The notes below the pieces were generated by a model. It was not told the DNA's origin, made no database searches, and saw nothing but the letters and a program-made list of their open reading frames with translations. The translations under genes were made by a program, and so were the position numbers. Of a DNA stretch of 64,000 bases, positions 51,213 to 59,878 are shown piece by piece (the stretch's first letter is position 1; every line of letters starts with the position of its first letter). This DNA comes from Candidatus Cloacimonadota bacterium (GTDB lineage: Bacteria; Cloacimonadota; Cloacimonadia; Cloacimonadales; Cloacimonadaceae): NCBI GenBank assembly GCA_023421135.1, contig JAEZUG010000034.1:33643-97642 (forward strand). The letters are read 5' to 3'.

Positions 51213-51707
51213 ATGAATTCTGAAAATTCTGCAGTCCGCAGCTTCTCGAAGGTCTTGGAGATCTTGGAATCCTACGATTTCAATGCCAACAAGATCATCC
51301 CGATCCTGCAAGCCGTCCAACACGAGTATCGCTACCTTCCGCAGGAAGTGCTCACCTTCATCGCCACTTCCCTGAAGGTCTCACCGGCGCGCCTTTATGG
51401 CGTTGCCACCTTCTACAGCCACTTCTCTCTGGAGCCCAAAGGTAAACACATCATCAAGATGTGTGACGGCACCGCCTGCCATGTGCGCGGTTCCATGGCC
51501 GTGATTGAGGCCGTGAGAGAGAAACTGAGCCTTTCCAGCAAGAAGATCACGACTGATGATATGCTCTTCACCTTTGAAACGGTATCCTGCCTGGGTGCCT
51601 GTGGTCTAGCTCCCGTGCTGGTAGTGGATGATGAAGTCCACGGTCAGGTAACCCCTGAGCAAGCGATCAAGCTCATAGATGCAATATTGGAGAAGGAAAA
51701 TGCTTAA
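51213..51707 (+). CDS. hydC: Electron-bifurcating hydrogenase subunit, NuoE-like (HydC)
   Basis: 164 residues. The thioredoxin-like [2Fe-2S] domain has the ligand pairs MCDGTACHVRG and SCLGACGLAPVL. The N-terminal helical part (IIPILQAVQHEYRYLPQEVLTFIA) is typical of NuoE. In HydABC enzymes this subunit feeds the flavin site of HydB. AGGAG precedes the ATG, and the 3' end overlaps hydB by 8 bases. The upstream 100 bases hold an inverted pair TTACG/CGTAA around CCATAAATA, which could be a second operator. Confidence 0.95.
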   Translation: MNSENSAVRSFSKVLEILESYDFNANKIIPILQAVQHEYRYLPQEVLTFIATSLKVSPARLYGVATFYSHFSLEPKGKHIIKMCDGTACHVRGSMAVIEAVREKLSLSSKKITTDDMLFTFETVSCLGACGLAPVLVVDDEVHGQVTPEQAIKLIDAILEKENA

Positions 51708-53583
51708 TCTGGAACAAATCAAAAGGGACTATCAGGACGCTCGAAATCACTTTAAGAAACGCATAGTTGTCTGTGCCGGAACCGGCTGTATTGCCAATGG
51801 TTCGCTGAAGGTTTACAATGCTCTGAAGAGCAGCCTCGCTATGCACTCCCTGGATGTCTCAATCGAGCTGAAGGCTCATGAAGATCACAACCACGACGTC
51901 CTGATCTCCGGAAGCGGATGCCAGGGTTTTTGCCAGGTAGGACCGCTGGTCACGATCGAGCCGGATGGCATACTCTATGCCCATGTGAAGCCCGAAGATG
52001 CCGAAGAGATCGTGGATCAGACCATCGTACAGGGCAAGCTCATAGATCGCCTGCTGTATATAAATCCCGCCGATGGCAGACACTGCCAGGGTGCCGGAGA
52101 CATCCCGTTTTACACTCGTCAGAAACGTACTGCGCTCAAAGAATGCGGTCATCTGGATCCTGAGAATGTGAATGAATACATCAGTCACGGTGGTTACTTT
52201 GCCGCTCGTGATGCTTACCAGAAATACAGCTCTGAAGAACTCTGTAAGCTCTATCAGGAAGCTGGTCTGCGTGGAAGAGGTGGCGGAGGATTCTCCACCG
52301 GGCTGAAGTGGGAACTTACCCGCCGGCAAGTCAATGAAAAGAAATACATCGTTTGTAATGGTGACGAGGGAGATCCGGGCGCTTTTATGGATCGCAGCAT
52401 TTTAGAAGGCAATCCTCACAGTGTGGTGGAAGGCATGATGATCGCTGCTGCGGCAGTGGGAGCCGATGAAGGCTATGTCTATGTGCGCATGGAGTATCCC
52501 CTGGCTTGCACCCGCATTCGCAGAGCCATCAGCGTGGCTGAAGAGCTTGGCATCCTGGGCGACGACGTGTTTGGAACCGGTAAGAGCTTCCACATTCAAG
52601 TGATGGAAGGTGCCGGCGCTTTTGTCTGTGGAGAGGAAACCGCTCTGCTTGCCTCCATCGAAGGTAAGCGTGGTATGCCCAATCCCAAGCCGCCTTTCCC
52701 GGCTGAAAGCGGTCTCTTTGGCAAGCCTACCGTGATCAATAACGTTGAGACTCTGGCCTTGGTGCCGGTGGTGATGCGGGAAGGCGTTGAGGCTTTCCGG
52801 AAAGTTGGAACTGCCAAATCTCCCGGAACCAAGACCTTTGCGCTCACCGGACATGTTGCCAATACAGGCTTGATCGAAGTGCCCTTTGGCACCACTCTGC
52901 GCGAGATCGTTTTTGAAATAGGCGGGGGAGTGCTGGATAAGGATGGCAAGATCAATAACGACGCTTTCAAGGCTGTCCAGATCGGTGGACCTTCCGGTGG
53001 ATGCCTCACCCGTGAACACCTTGATCTGCCTCTGGACTATGATTCTCTGGGCGCTGTGGGAGCCATGGTGGGTTCCGGCGGCTTGGTTGTGATGAACGAC
53101 TCAAGTTGCATGGTCAAGATCGCTCATTACTTTATGAGCTTCACTCAGCATGAATCCTGCGGAAAATGTGTGCCCTGCCGGGAAGGAACCCGTCAGATGC
53201 TGGAGCTGCTGGAAGACATCACCGAAGGCAGAGGCTCCGAAGAGACTCTGGAGCTATTGGAAGAAGTGGGACAGGCAGTGAAGATCACCTCGCTCTGCGG
53301 CCTGGGCAAATCTGCTCCCAATCCTGTGTTGAGTACTTTGCGGTTCTTCCGGGATGAGTATCTGGCACACGTGAAGGCGGGGTATTGCCCCACCCGGAGC
53401 TGCAAAGCTCTCACTCCCATCACCATCGATCCGGAGCTGTGCCGTGGTTGCACGCTCTGTAAACGAGTCTGCCCTGTGGGAGCCATTTCCGGCGAAGTGA
53501 AATCTGCTCACAAGATCGATCCCATGGTCTGCATCAAATGCGGTGCCTGCGTTGCCGCCTGCAAATTCAAAGCTATATCATAA
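51700..53583 (+). CDS. hydB: Electron-bifurcating hydrogenase subunit, NuoF-like (HydB)
   Basis: 627 residues from the ATG at 51700 (AAGGAAA upstream); an ATG 21 bases earlier lies inside hydC. Domain order: a thioredoxin-like [2Fe-2S] domain (CAGTGCIANG near residue 24, GSGCQGFCQVGP near 70), the NuoF flavin/NADH core (GRGGGGFSTGLKW, GDEGDPGAFMDRS), the [4Fe-4S] motif ESCGKCVPCREGT near 484, and a C-terminal 2[4Fe-4S] ferredoxin (CRGCTLCKRVCP, CIKCGACVAACK). This is the layout of bifurcating HydB, which couples NADH and ferredoxin oxidation to H2 evolution. Confidence 0.96.
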   Translation: MLNLEQIKRDYQDARNHFKKRIVVCAGTGCIANGSLKVYNALKSSLAMHSLDVSIELKAHEDHNHDVLISGSGCQGFCQVGPLVTIEPDGILYAHVKPEDAEEIVDQTIVQGKLIDRLLYINPADGRHCQGAGDIPFYTRQKRTALKECGHLDPENVNEYISHGGYFAARDAYQKYSSEELCKLYQEAGLRGRGGGGFSTGLKWELTRRQVNEKKYIVCNGDEGDPGAFMDRSILEGNPHSVVEGMMIAAAAVGADEGYVYVRMEYPLACTRIRRAISVAEELGILGDDVFGTGKSFHIQVMEGAGAFVCGEETALLASIEGKRGMPNPKPPFPAESGLFGKPTVINNVETLALVPVVMREGVEAFRKVGTAKSPGTKTFALTGHVANTGLIEVPFGTTLREIVFEIGGGVLDKDGKINNDAFKAVQIGGPSGGCLTREHLDLPLDYDSLGAVGAMVGSGGLVVMNDSSCMVKIAHYFMSFTQHESCGKCVPCREGTRQMLELLEDITEGRGSEETLELLEEVGQAVKITSLCGLGKSAPNPVLSTLRFFRDEYLAHVKAGYCPTRSCKALTPITIDPELCRGCTLCKRVCPVGAISGEVKSAHKIDPMVCIKCGACVAACKFKAIS

Positions 53584-53595
53584 GAGGAGAGAAAG

Positions 53596-55608
53596 ATGGA
53601 TACTGAAAAGATCGTATATATAAATGACCGTCCCGTGGTCTGGGAAGGTGAGACCAATATCCTGGCACTGGCCCGCAAGGCTCATGTGGAGATTCCCACC
53701 TTCTGTTATCATTCCGAACTGAGTGTCTATGGTGCCTGCCGGCTTTGCCTGGTGGAGATCGAAGGCAGAGGTCTGGTGACTTCCTGTTCTACCGCTCCCT
53801 TTGAAGGGATGCGGGTGAAGACTCATACTCAGCAGATTCTGAAGCTGCGTAAAGTGATCATTGAGATGCTGCTGGCCAATCACAACCGGGAATGCACCCA
53901 GTGTGACCGCTCTCCTGATTGCAAGCTTCGCGAGATATCCTATAAGCTGGGAGTGGATAAGATCCGCTTTCGGCAGACCCGTCCCGCCAAAGAGCTGGAT
54001 ACCGGCTCTCCCTGTCTGGTGAGAGATCCCAACAAATGCGTGCTCTGTGGTGATTGTGTACGCTTCTGCTCCGAAGTTCAAGGCATCGGCGCCATAGACT
54101 TTGCCAATCGTGGTGAAGGTGTGGTGGTGACTCCTGCCTATGGCAAGAGCCTGGCCAAGGTGGATTGCGTGCATTGCGGACAGTGCGCCGCTGTTTGTCC
54201 CACCGGTGCACTCACCATCCGCAGCCAGACCGAACAGGTCTGGAATCATCTCCAGGATAAGAACAAGAAGGTAGTGGCTCAGATCGCTCCTGCAGTACGT
54301 GTAGCTCTGGGTGAGATGTTCAATCTTCCCGCCGGAGAAATCACCACCGGTAGAATGATTGCCGCTCTCCGGATGATGGGTTTTGACCGGGTATTCGATA
54401 CCTCATTTGCCGCTGATCTCACCGTGATCGAAGAAGCCAATGAGTTTCTGAAGAGGAAAACCACGGGTGGGAACCTGCCTATCTTCACCAGTTGCTGTCC
54501 TGCCTGGGTGAAATTTGCGGAGCAGAGCTATCCTAAGCTCCTGCCGCATCTCTCCAGTTGCCGTTCACCGCAGCAGATCTTTGGTTCCATTGCCAAAGAG
54601 CAGCTTCCCGAGCAATTGGGCACGGATCGCCAGAACCTGATAGTGGTTTCCATTATGCCTTGCACAGCTAAGAAGTTTGAGGCTCTGCGTGATGAATTCC
54701 GCACCGAGAACGTGCCGGATGTGGACTTTGTGCTCACCACCCAGGAACTGGGACGCATGATCAAAGAAGCGGGAATCGATCTGGCTAGTCTGGAACCTGA
54801 ATCCATGGATCTGCCGATGGGTTTTGCCACCGGTGCCGGAGTGATCTTTGGTAATAGTGGCGGTGTCTCCGAAGCCGTGTTGCGCTATGCTGCCGACAAG
54901 CTGAATATATCCTTGCCGGAAAGCATTGTGCTGCAGGATGTACGCGGAAGCAAAAGTGTTCGTGAAGCAGAGCTTGACACTTCCATTGGTAAACTAAAGA
55001 TGGCAGTGGTGCATGGATTGAAGAATGCCGCAGAGCTTTCCGACCGTATCCAGAACGGGGAAGTCTATTACGATATAGTTGAAGTGATGGCTTGCCCCGG
55101 TGGTTGCAGCGGTGGAGCCGGACAGCCCATCGTCAACAACCCGCTGGTACGCAAGGAACGCACCACGGCTCTCTACAACGCCGATAAGATGATGGCCTTG
55201 CACCGTGCGCAGGACAATCCCTTTGTGACAGAGCTTTATAAAGTCCTATTGGAAGAGCCCAACAGCCACAAAGCTCATGAACTCCTGCACACTCACTATC
55301 AAAACCGTAAGAGGATCGAGGATGAAGAGATCAATTTCTCTGCTCCTTCCCAGGAAGAACGCTGCAAGGTGAAGGTTTGCATCGGCACCAGTTGCTTCCT
55401 CCGCGGAGCTCAAGAGATTCTGGCCCACACACTGAAGACTGTGGAAGATAACGGGTGGGGACGCTACTTTGAAGTAGCCGCCACCTTCTGCACAGAACAA
55501 TGTGATAAGGGGCCGACTCTGGCCGTGGGAGAACAGGTGATCCACAAAGCCAAAATAGAGGATGTCACCGCTGCTCTAAACCGTGAAGCTCAAAAACGGG
55601 GTGCCTGA
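53596..55608 (+). CDS. hydA: Electron-bifurcating [FeFe]-hydrogenase catalytic subunit (HydA)
   Basis: 670 residues. First an N-terminal [2Fe-2S] domain (CYHSELSVYGACRLCLVEI), then His-type [4Fe-4S] (HNRECTQCDRSPDC). Two [4Fe-4S] motifs follow (CVLCGDCVRFC, CVHCGQCAAVC). The H-cluster has L1 TSCCPAW near 298, L2 MPCTAKKFE near 353 and L3 EVMACPGGCSGGAGQP near 497. A C-terminal thioredoxin-like [2Fe-2S] domain starts near 593 (CIGTSCFLRG, FCTEQCDKGP), typical of trimeric HydA and absent from the 5715-7463 copy. The stop overlaps the next ATG by one base. Confidence 0.96.
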   Translation: MDTEKIVYINDRPVVWEGETNILALARKAHVEIPTFCYHSELSVYGACRLCLVEIEGRGLVTSCSTAPFEGMRVKTHTQQILKLRKVIIEMLLANHNRECTQCDRSPDCKLREISYKLGVDKIRFRQTRPAKELDTGSPCLVRDPNKCVLCGDCVRFCSEVQGIGAIDFANRGEGVVVTPAYGKSLAKVDCVHCGQCAAVCPTGALTIRSQTEQVWNHLQDKNKKVVAQIAPAVRVALGEMFNLPAGEITTGRMIAALRMMGFDRVFDTSFAADLTVIEEANEFLKRKTTGGNLPIFTSCCPAWVKFAEQSYPKLLPHLSSCRSPQQIFGSIAKEQLPEQLGTDRQNLIVVSIMPCTAKKFEALRDEFRTENVPDVDFVLTTQELGRMIKEAGIDLASLEPESMDLPMGFATGAGVIFGNSGGVSEAVLRYAADKLNISLPESIVLQDVRGSKSVREAELDTSIGKLKMAVVHGLKNAAELSDRIQNGEVYYDIVEVMACPGGCSGGAGQPIVNNPLVRKERTTALYNADKMMALHRAQDNPFVTELYKVLLEEPNSHKAHELLHTHYQNRKRIEDEEINFSAPSQEERCKVKVCIGTSCFLRGAQEILAHTLKTVEDNGWGRYFEVAATFCTEQCDKGPTLAVGEQVIHKAKIEDVTAALNREAQKRGA

Positions 55609-55850
55609 TGAAGAGCATCCTGATCTGCATGGGGAGTTCCTGCTTTGCCAGGGAAAACCGTGAGAATCTGGGCTTGATCGAGGAATACCTCCGCTCTCAC
55701 AAACTGGAAGACAGCGTGCGGATTGAAGGTTCTCTCTGTCTGGGAGAATGTGCCGATGGACCAAACCTGATCGTAAACGGAAACCGCTACCATCAGGTGA
55801 ATGCCGAAAAACTACAAGAGATATTGGATAAAGAGTTGTTACCGATATGA
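55608..55850 (+). CDS. Small thioredoxin-like [2Fe-2S] ferredoxin
   Basis: 80 residues with the four-Cys pattern CMGSSCFAR (residues 7-12) and CLGECADGPN, matching the NuoE-like [2Fe-2S] fold without the helical N-terminus. It overlaps both neighbours (1 base and 4 bases). A similar small protein accompanies the sensory hydrogenase in Thermotoga-type loci. It probably transfers electrons to or from the sensory protein that follows. Confidence 0.85.
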   Translation: MKSILICMGSSCFARENRENLGLIEEYLRSHKLEDSVRIEGSLCLGECADGPNLIVNGNRYHQVNAEKLQEILDKELLPI

Positions 55851-57541
55851 ATAGAATGGAACCGATATACACGGAAAAGACCCAATGCCAGGATTGTTAC
55901 AAATGCGTACGTGAATGCCCGGTGAAAGCCATCAAAGTGGTGGATGGCAGTGCTATGGTGATTCCAGAAGCCTGTATTCTGTGCGGACACTGCACAGAAG
56001 TTTGCCCGGTGCATGCCAAGAAAATACGTGATGACCTGGATGAAGCCAAGGCTCTGCTGGCCAGTGGAGCCAAAGTCTATGCCTCTCTGGCGCCCAGCTA
56101 CCGCACGGAGTTCTCCGGCCTGCGGACTGGTAAGCTGATCAATGCCATCAAGAGCCTGGGTTTTGCCGGTGTATCGGAGACAGCCTTGGGTGCGCAGGAA
56201 GTGTCGGCTTCCTGCGCACGCCTGCTGGAGGAAGGGGAAAACCCCGTCTGGATCAGCAGTTGCTGTCCCTCTGTGATTCATCTCATCGAGCAATATCATC
56301 CCGATCTGGTGCCCTATGTAACGCCAGTGCTCTCTCCTTTGCAGGCACATGCCCGCATCCTCAAAGATGAATATGGCACAGATGCCAAGGTGATCTTCTT
56401 TGGTCCTTGCATAGCAAAAAAGAATGAGGCGGATGACTATCTGGATCTGGCTCTTACCTTCTCGGACTTAAGAAGATGGTTTACCCAGGAGGACACAGAT
56501 TGGCTCTCTCTCTCCGAGGAAGGAGAGTTTACCCCCCGCGCAGCCGGAGAAGGTGGGCTCTATCCCGTGGATGGTGGCATGATCGATGGGATCAAGCTCT
56601 GCGGAGCACCGGAGAATACTTTGTATATGAGTTTCAGCGGTGTGGAAAACGTGCGTGAAGCACTGCAGGAACTTCAAACTAAGACTTATCACCGCCCCGT
56701 GTTCATCGAAGTGCTGGCTTGTGCCGGAGGTTGTGTAAACGGTCCGGTGGTCAAGAAGAAAGGTCTCACTGCCGGGAAACGTATTACCATCTATGAAGAG
56801 ACTCCCCGCCTGGGAACAGATCCCTCGGAAGGCTGGGACATCACTGGAAGCTTCCATTCCCGCGAGATTCAGACAAAACAATTCAGCCCTGCCGAGATCA
56901 ACGGAGCCCTGCTCCGGATCAGCAAGAAACGCAAAGAGGACGAGCTCAATTGCGGAGGTTGCGGATACAATACCTGCCGGGATTTTGCTGCTGCCCTCCT
57001 GGAAGAGAAAGCAGAGCCTGCCATGTGCGTCTCCTACCTGCGCAAGTTGGCTCAAAACAAGGCTTCTGCCTTGATCAAGGCGATGCCTTCCGGCGTTGTG
57101 ATAGTGGACGAGAAGCTTCGTATCATCGAATCAAACTCTCCCTTCATCGAGCTTATCGGGGGAGATGCCGAGATCGTGGGCGAGGCCGATCCCGATCTGG
57201 AAGGAGCCTATCTGGAACGCTTGATCCCCTTTAGTAATCTCTTTGAAGAAGCCCTTCGGGATGGCAGTGAAGCCAGCATTCGGGATATCCGCCACAAAGG
57301 CAAGATCATCCGGCTCACCATCTTCAGTATTCAAGCCGGGCATGTGGTGGGTGGTATCCTCCAAGATATCACCGAGCCTGTGATTCAACGCGAGCAGATC
57401 ATCGACAAAGCTGCTGAAGTGATGAAGAAGAACCTCAGCACTGTACAGCAGATAGCCTTCCTCTTGGGCGAGAATGCTGCCGATAGCGAAGTGCTGCTCA
57501 ATTCCATCATCGAAAGCTTTGGCTCAAAGGATCAGAAGTGA
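55847..57541 (+). CDS. Sensory [FeFe]-hydrogenase (HydS-type) with PAS domain
   Basis: 564 residues. An N-terminal 2[4Fe-4S] ferredoxin (CQDCYKCVRECP, CILCGHCTEVCP) precedes a divergent H-cluster domain: L1 ISSCCPSVIHL near 136, L2 GPCIAKKNE near 186, L3 EVLACAGGCVNGP near 287. Then an extra [4Fe-4S] motif (NCGGCGYNTCRDFA near 365) and a PAS domain at about 405-520. There is no kinase domain. The layout matches group C sensory hydrogenases, thought to sense H2 or redox state. Both adjacent cysteines of L1 are present. GTG of the phosphatase overlaps its stop by 4 bases. Confidence 0.92.
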   Translation: MNRMEPIYTEKTQCQDCYKCVRECPVKAIKVVDGSAMVIPEACILCGHCTEVCPVHAKKIRDDLDEAKALLASGAKVYASLAPSYRTEFSGLRTGKLINAIKSLGFAGVSETALGAQEVSASCARLLEEGENPVWISSCCPSVIHLIEQYHPDLVPYVTPVLSPLQAHARILKDEYGTDAKVIFFGPCIAKKNEADDYLDLALTFSDLRRWFTQEDTDWLSLSEEGEFTPRAAGEGGLYPVDGGMIDGIKLCGAPENTLYMSFSGVENVREALQELQTKTYHRPVFIEVLACAGGCVNGPVVKKKGLTAGKRITIYEETPRLGTDPSEGWDITGSFHSREIQTKQFSPAEINGALLRISKKRKEDELNCGGCGYNTCRDFAAALLEEKAEPAMCVSYLRKLAQNKASALIKAMPSGVVIVDEKLRIIESNSPFIELIGGDAEIVGEADPDLEGAYLERLIPFSNLFEEALRDGSEASIRDIRHKGKIIRLTIFSIQAGHVVGGILQDITEPVIQREQIIDKAAEVMKKNLSTVQQIAFLLGENAADSEVLLNSIIESFGSKDQK

Positions 57542-58713
57542 AAAATAGCTTCCTGGAAGTGGATTACTACCAGATCAGCAAGCATGGCCAAAGAGCCTGC
57601 GGAGATTCCTTCTTCAGCCGTAAGACGGGGGAGAGGACTATCCTGGTGCTGGCAGACGGCCTGGGCAGCGGGATCAAAGCCAGCGTGCTCTCCACTCTCA
57701 CCACCACCATGGCCACTGCCTTCATCAGCTCTCGTATGGATATCAAACGCACTGCGGAAGTGATCCTGGAAACCCTCCCGGTTTGTTCTTACCGCAAGAT
57801 CGGTTACAGCACTTTCACCATTATTGATGCCCTGCAAGACGGGCAGATCAGAATCATCGAACACGACAACCCTCCCTATGTGCTCTTGCGAGGCGGAGAG
57901 ATCATCCGTCCTGAAAAGCAAGCCATAGAACTCAGCACAAACCGCAAAGCCCAGCTCTATTTTAGCGAGTTTCAGTTAGAACCGGAAGACAGGCTGATTC
58001 TCTTTTCCGATGGGATCAGTCAAGCCGGGATGGGAAGACCTGGGCTGCTCCTGGGATGGCTGCAGAATGGGGTTGAAAGCTATATTTTGGAGCTACTGCA
58101 GAACCAGCCAAGCCTCTCGGCGGGGCAGATCAGTAAAGCCCTGGCACAAAGAGCCAGAGATTTCGATGGTGGTAAAGCTGCCGATGATATCACCTGCGCT
58201 GCTTTGTACCTCAGAAAACCCCGCCGGACGCTGCTGGTCACAGGACCTCCCTACAAACAGGAACACGATAAAGTGATGGCAGAGATAGTAAAAGGCTTCC
58301 AGGGCATCAAAGTGATCTGCGGAGGCACCACTTCCGAGATCATCTCCCGGGAGCTTGGGATTCCCGTGCTGGTGAACCTCAAAGAGATGCGCAAGAGCAT
58401 GGAAGTGCCTCCCAGTGCGGATATGGAAGGAATAGATCTGGTGACCGAGGGAACCATCACCATCAGCCGGGCTCTGCAGCTTTTGGAAGAAGACGCCAAT
58501 CTGGATAGCCTGCCGGACAACCCTGTCAAACGACTGATGAGCATCCTGATTAATAGTGATATCATCGACTTTGTGGTGGGCACCAAGATCAACGATGCCC
58601 ATCAGGATCCCGCCCTGCCCAAGGATCTGGAGATCCGCCGCAACCTGATCCGGCATCTCAGCCGGGTGATGGAAGAAAAGTATTACAAACAAACCGGCAT
58701 CAGTTTTGTCTGA
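57538..58713 (+). CDS. SpoIIE/PP2C-type serine phosphatase
   Basis: 391 residues, GTG start at 57538 overlapping the HydS-type stop (GTGA). Motifs of the metal-dependent phosphatase fold are ACGDSFF near residue 21, VLADGLGSGIKAS near 37, LILFSDGISQAG near 155 and AADDITCAAL near 215. Residues ~225-391 are a separate domain (LLVTGPPYKQEHD, VICGGTTSEIISRELG) found in SpoIIE proteins linked to hydrogenases. It is the predicted output of the PAS-hydrogenase sensor, acting on a phosphoprotein not encoded nearby. The gene ends inside a strong hairpin. Confidence 0.88.
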   Translation: MKNSFLEVDYYQISKHGQRACGDSFFSRKTGERTILVLADGLGSGIKASVLSTLTTTMATAFISSRMDIKRTAEVILETLPVCSYRKIGYSTFTIIDALQDGQIRIIEHDNPPYVLLRGGEIIRPEKQAIELSTNRKAQLYFSEFQLEPEDRLILFSDGISQAGMGRPGLLLGWLQNGVESYILELLQNQPSLSAGQISKALAQRARDFDGGKAADDITCAALYLRKPRRTLLVTGPPYKQEHDKVMAEIVKGFQGIKVICGGTTSEIISRELGIPVLVNLKEMRKSMEVPPSADMEGIDLVTEGTITISRALQLLEEDANLDSLPDNPVKRLMSILINSDIIDFVVGTKINDAHQDPALPKDLEIRRNLIRHLSRVMEEKYYKQTGISFV

Positions 58714-58719
58714 TGCCGG
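58694..58719 (-). terminator. Hairpin terminator between convergent genes
   Basis: CCGGCATCAG (58694-58703) pairs perfectly with CTGATGCCGG (58710-58719), loop TTTTGT. It overlaps the stop codon of the phosphatase gene. On the minus strand it is followed by TTTGTTTGT, so it best serves the lipoprotein gene; on the plus strand the U-tract is poor. Confidence 0.75.
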
Positions 58720-58738
58720 AAAGTGTTTGAAACAAGCC

Positions 58739-59515
58739 TTACTTGGGTAGAGGGTCTTCTCCTCTCAGGAGCTTTTCAATCCTGAGTTGATGGGGAGATT
58801 TGGTATTCCAATTGTATTCTTCTAACCGATATGTACTGATGAACCAGACCACTCCACCTTTGGTTCTTTGGTAGTTGTGGGCTTCCAAATCTACTTCAAA
58901 GTCTTCAGCCGGTTGATAATCGCTCCAGAGACTTTTATTGAAAGTATAGGCTCTGTCTGTGGGCTCTAGCTCAAAACTATAATCATAATAGTAACTATTG
59001 GTGTCCTCCAGGGATATCGAGATGTTCTGAGCCTTGGGATCTTCTGCCAGAGTCCAGACCAACCCATAATTCTGGGCGGGATCAAAGGAAGGCGGATTAA
59101 GTATATATTCTGCCGGCATCACCAAGCTGCCGTTCACTGTCTTGCCTTCCAGCTTGAGCTGGTAAACAATCTCTTCGTTAAAAGCCGAAGGCAGAGCTCC
59201 ATCCAGATAATCCAGATTGAAATCATACCAATAGTAGCCTGAGAGATTATTGTAACTCATGTAATCGGGATAGACTCTATCGGTATTTATCCAGAGTTCC
59301 TCCAGCCTCTTGTTTGTGATCAGAGAGCAATAGGCATTGGTGTCATCCCGGTCGAAATCTTTGTTGTACTCCAGCACAAGATAGAAGTCTTCGTCGGGAT
59401 CCAATAATACTTCAATAAGGGTTGGCACACCGTCATCACCTTCGCGCTTGTCGCAGGAAATGATGCTTAGAGCCATAATCATGAGCATCAGTAAAAAAAT
59501 CACAATGCGTTTCAT
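58739..59515 (-). CDS. Lipoprotein of unknown function
   Basis: 258 residues from ATG at 59515, with GGAGGAAAG directly upstream; a longer start is not supported. The signal ends LSIISC (Cys about residue 21). The mature part is rich in Tyr, Asp and Asn (YMSYNNLSGYYWYDFNLDYLD, DTNSYYYDYSFELEP) and beta-rich, with no domain I recognise. It is monocistronic, with its own promoter and a terminator shared with the phosphatase gene. Confidence 0.75.
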   Translation of the reverse strand: MKRIVIFLLMLMIMALSIISCDKREGDDGVPTLIEVLLDPDEDFYLVLEYNKDFDRDDTNAYCSLITNKRLEELWINTDRVYPDYMSYNNLSGYYWYDFNLDYLDGALPSAFNEEIVYQLKLEGKTVNGSLVMPAEYILNPPSFDPAQNYGLVWTLAEDPKAQNISISLEDTNSYYYDYSFELEPTDRAYTFNKSLWSDYQPAEDFEVDLEAHNYQRTKGGVVWFISTYRLEEYNWNTKSPHQLRIEKLLRGEDPLPK

Positions 59516-59578
59516 CTTTCCTCCTGTATATCTTTGCTGCATTAGCACAGCGTTTTCGATTTCTGATTACATTTTTCC

Positions 59579-59607
59579 AGAATAAAAAACCTTTGATTTG
59601 CTGTCAA
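59579..59607 (-). promoter_or_regulatory. Predicted promoter of the lipoprotein gene
   Basis: On the minus strand TTGACA (59607-59602), 17-base spacer, TATTCT (59584-59579; 4/6 match to TATAAT). It lies about 65 bases before the ATG. Confidence 0.6.
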
Positions 59608-59638
59608 GCAGGATTCTTGCAGGCCTCCTCACTGGGAC

Positions 59639-59730
59639 TACACCCATGAGACACCCATGTGACACCCATGTGACACCCATCTAAACTCATGCGTGTCACA
59701 TGGGTATGAGATGTGTATCCTATGCGTGCC
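59639..59730 (+). repeat. GACACCCATGT 11-bp phased element, copy E
   Basis: Units ACACCCATGAG ACACCCATGTG ACACCCATGTG ACACCCATCTA, then AACTCATGCGTGTCACATGG and GTATGAGATGTGTATCCTAT. The left and right halves are inverse to each other. It is the same element as 24884-24961, inverted. Confidence 0.85.
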
Positions 59731-59798
59731 GAATTGGTGATAACTTAAGCTTGTATTAGAGGTTTCCAAACCGCCACTTGGAGTCAGATTTGTGTATT

Positions 59799-59816
59799 GG
59801 CGGTTTCCAAACCGCC
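59799..59816. repeat. Variable-stem hairpin
   Basis: GGCGGTTT-CC-AAACCGCC, perfect 8-bp stem, followed by ACAG. A half copy (GGTTTCCAAACCGCCAC) sits at 59761-59776. The rest of this gap to 59878 shows only the weak pair CCCAG/CTGGG near 59847-59862. Confidence 0.8.
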
Positions 59817-59878
59817 ACAGTCATCTCCACCCTCCACCGTTATCCCAGGAAAAACTGGGGTCCATCTCCTATCAAAGC

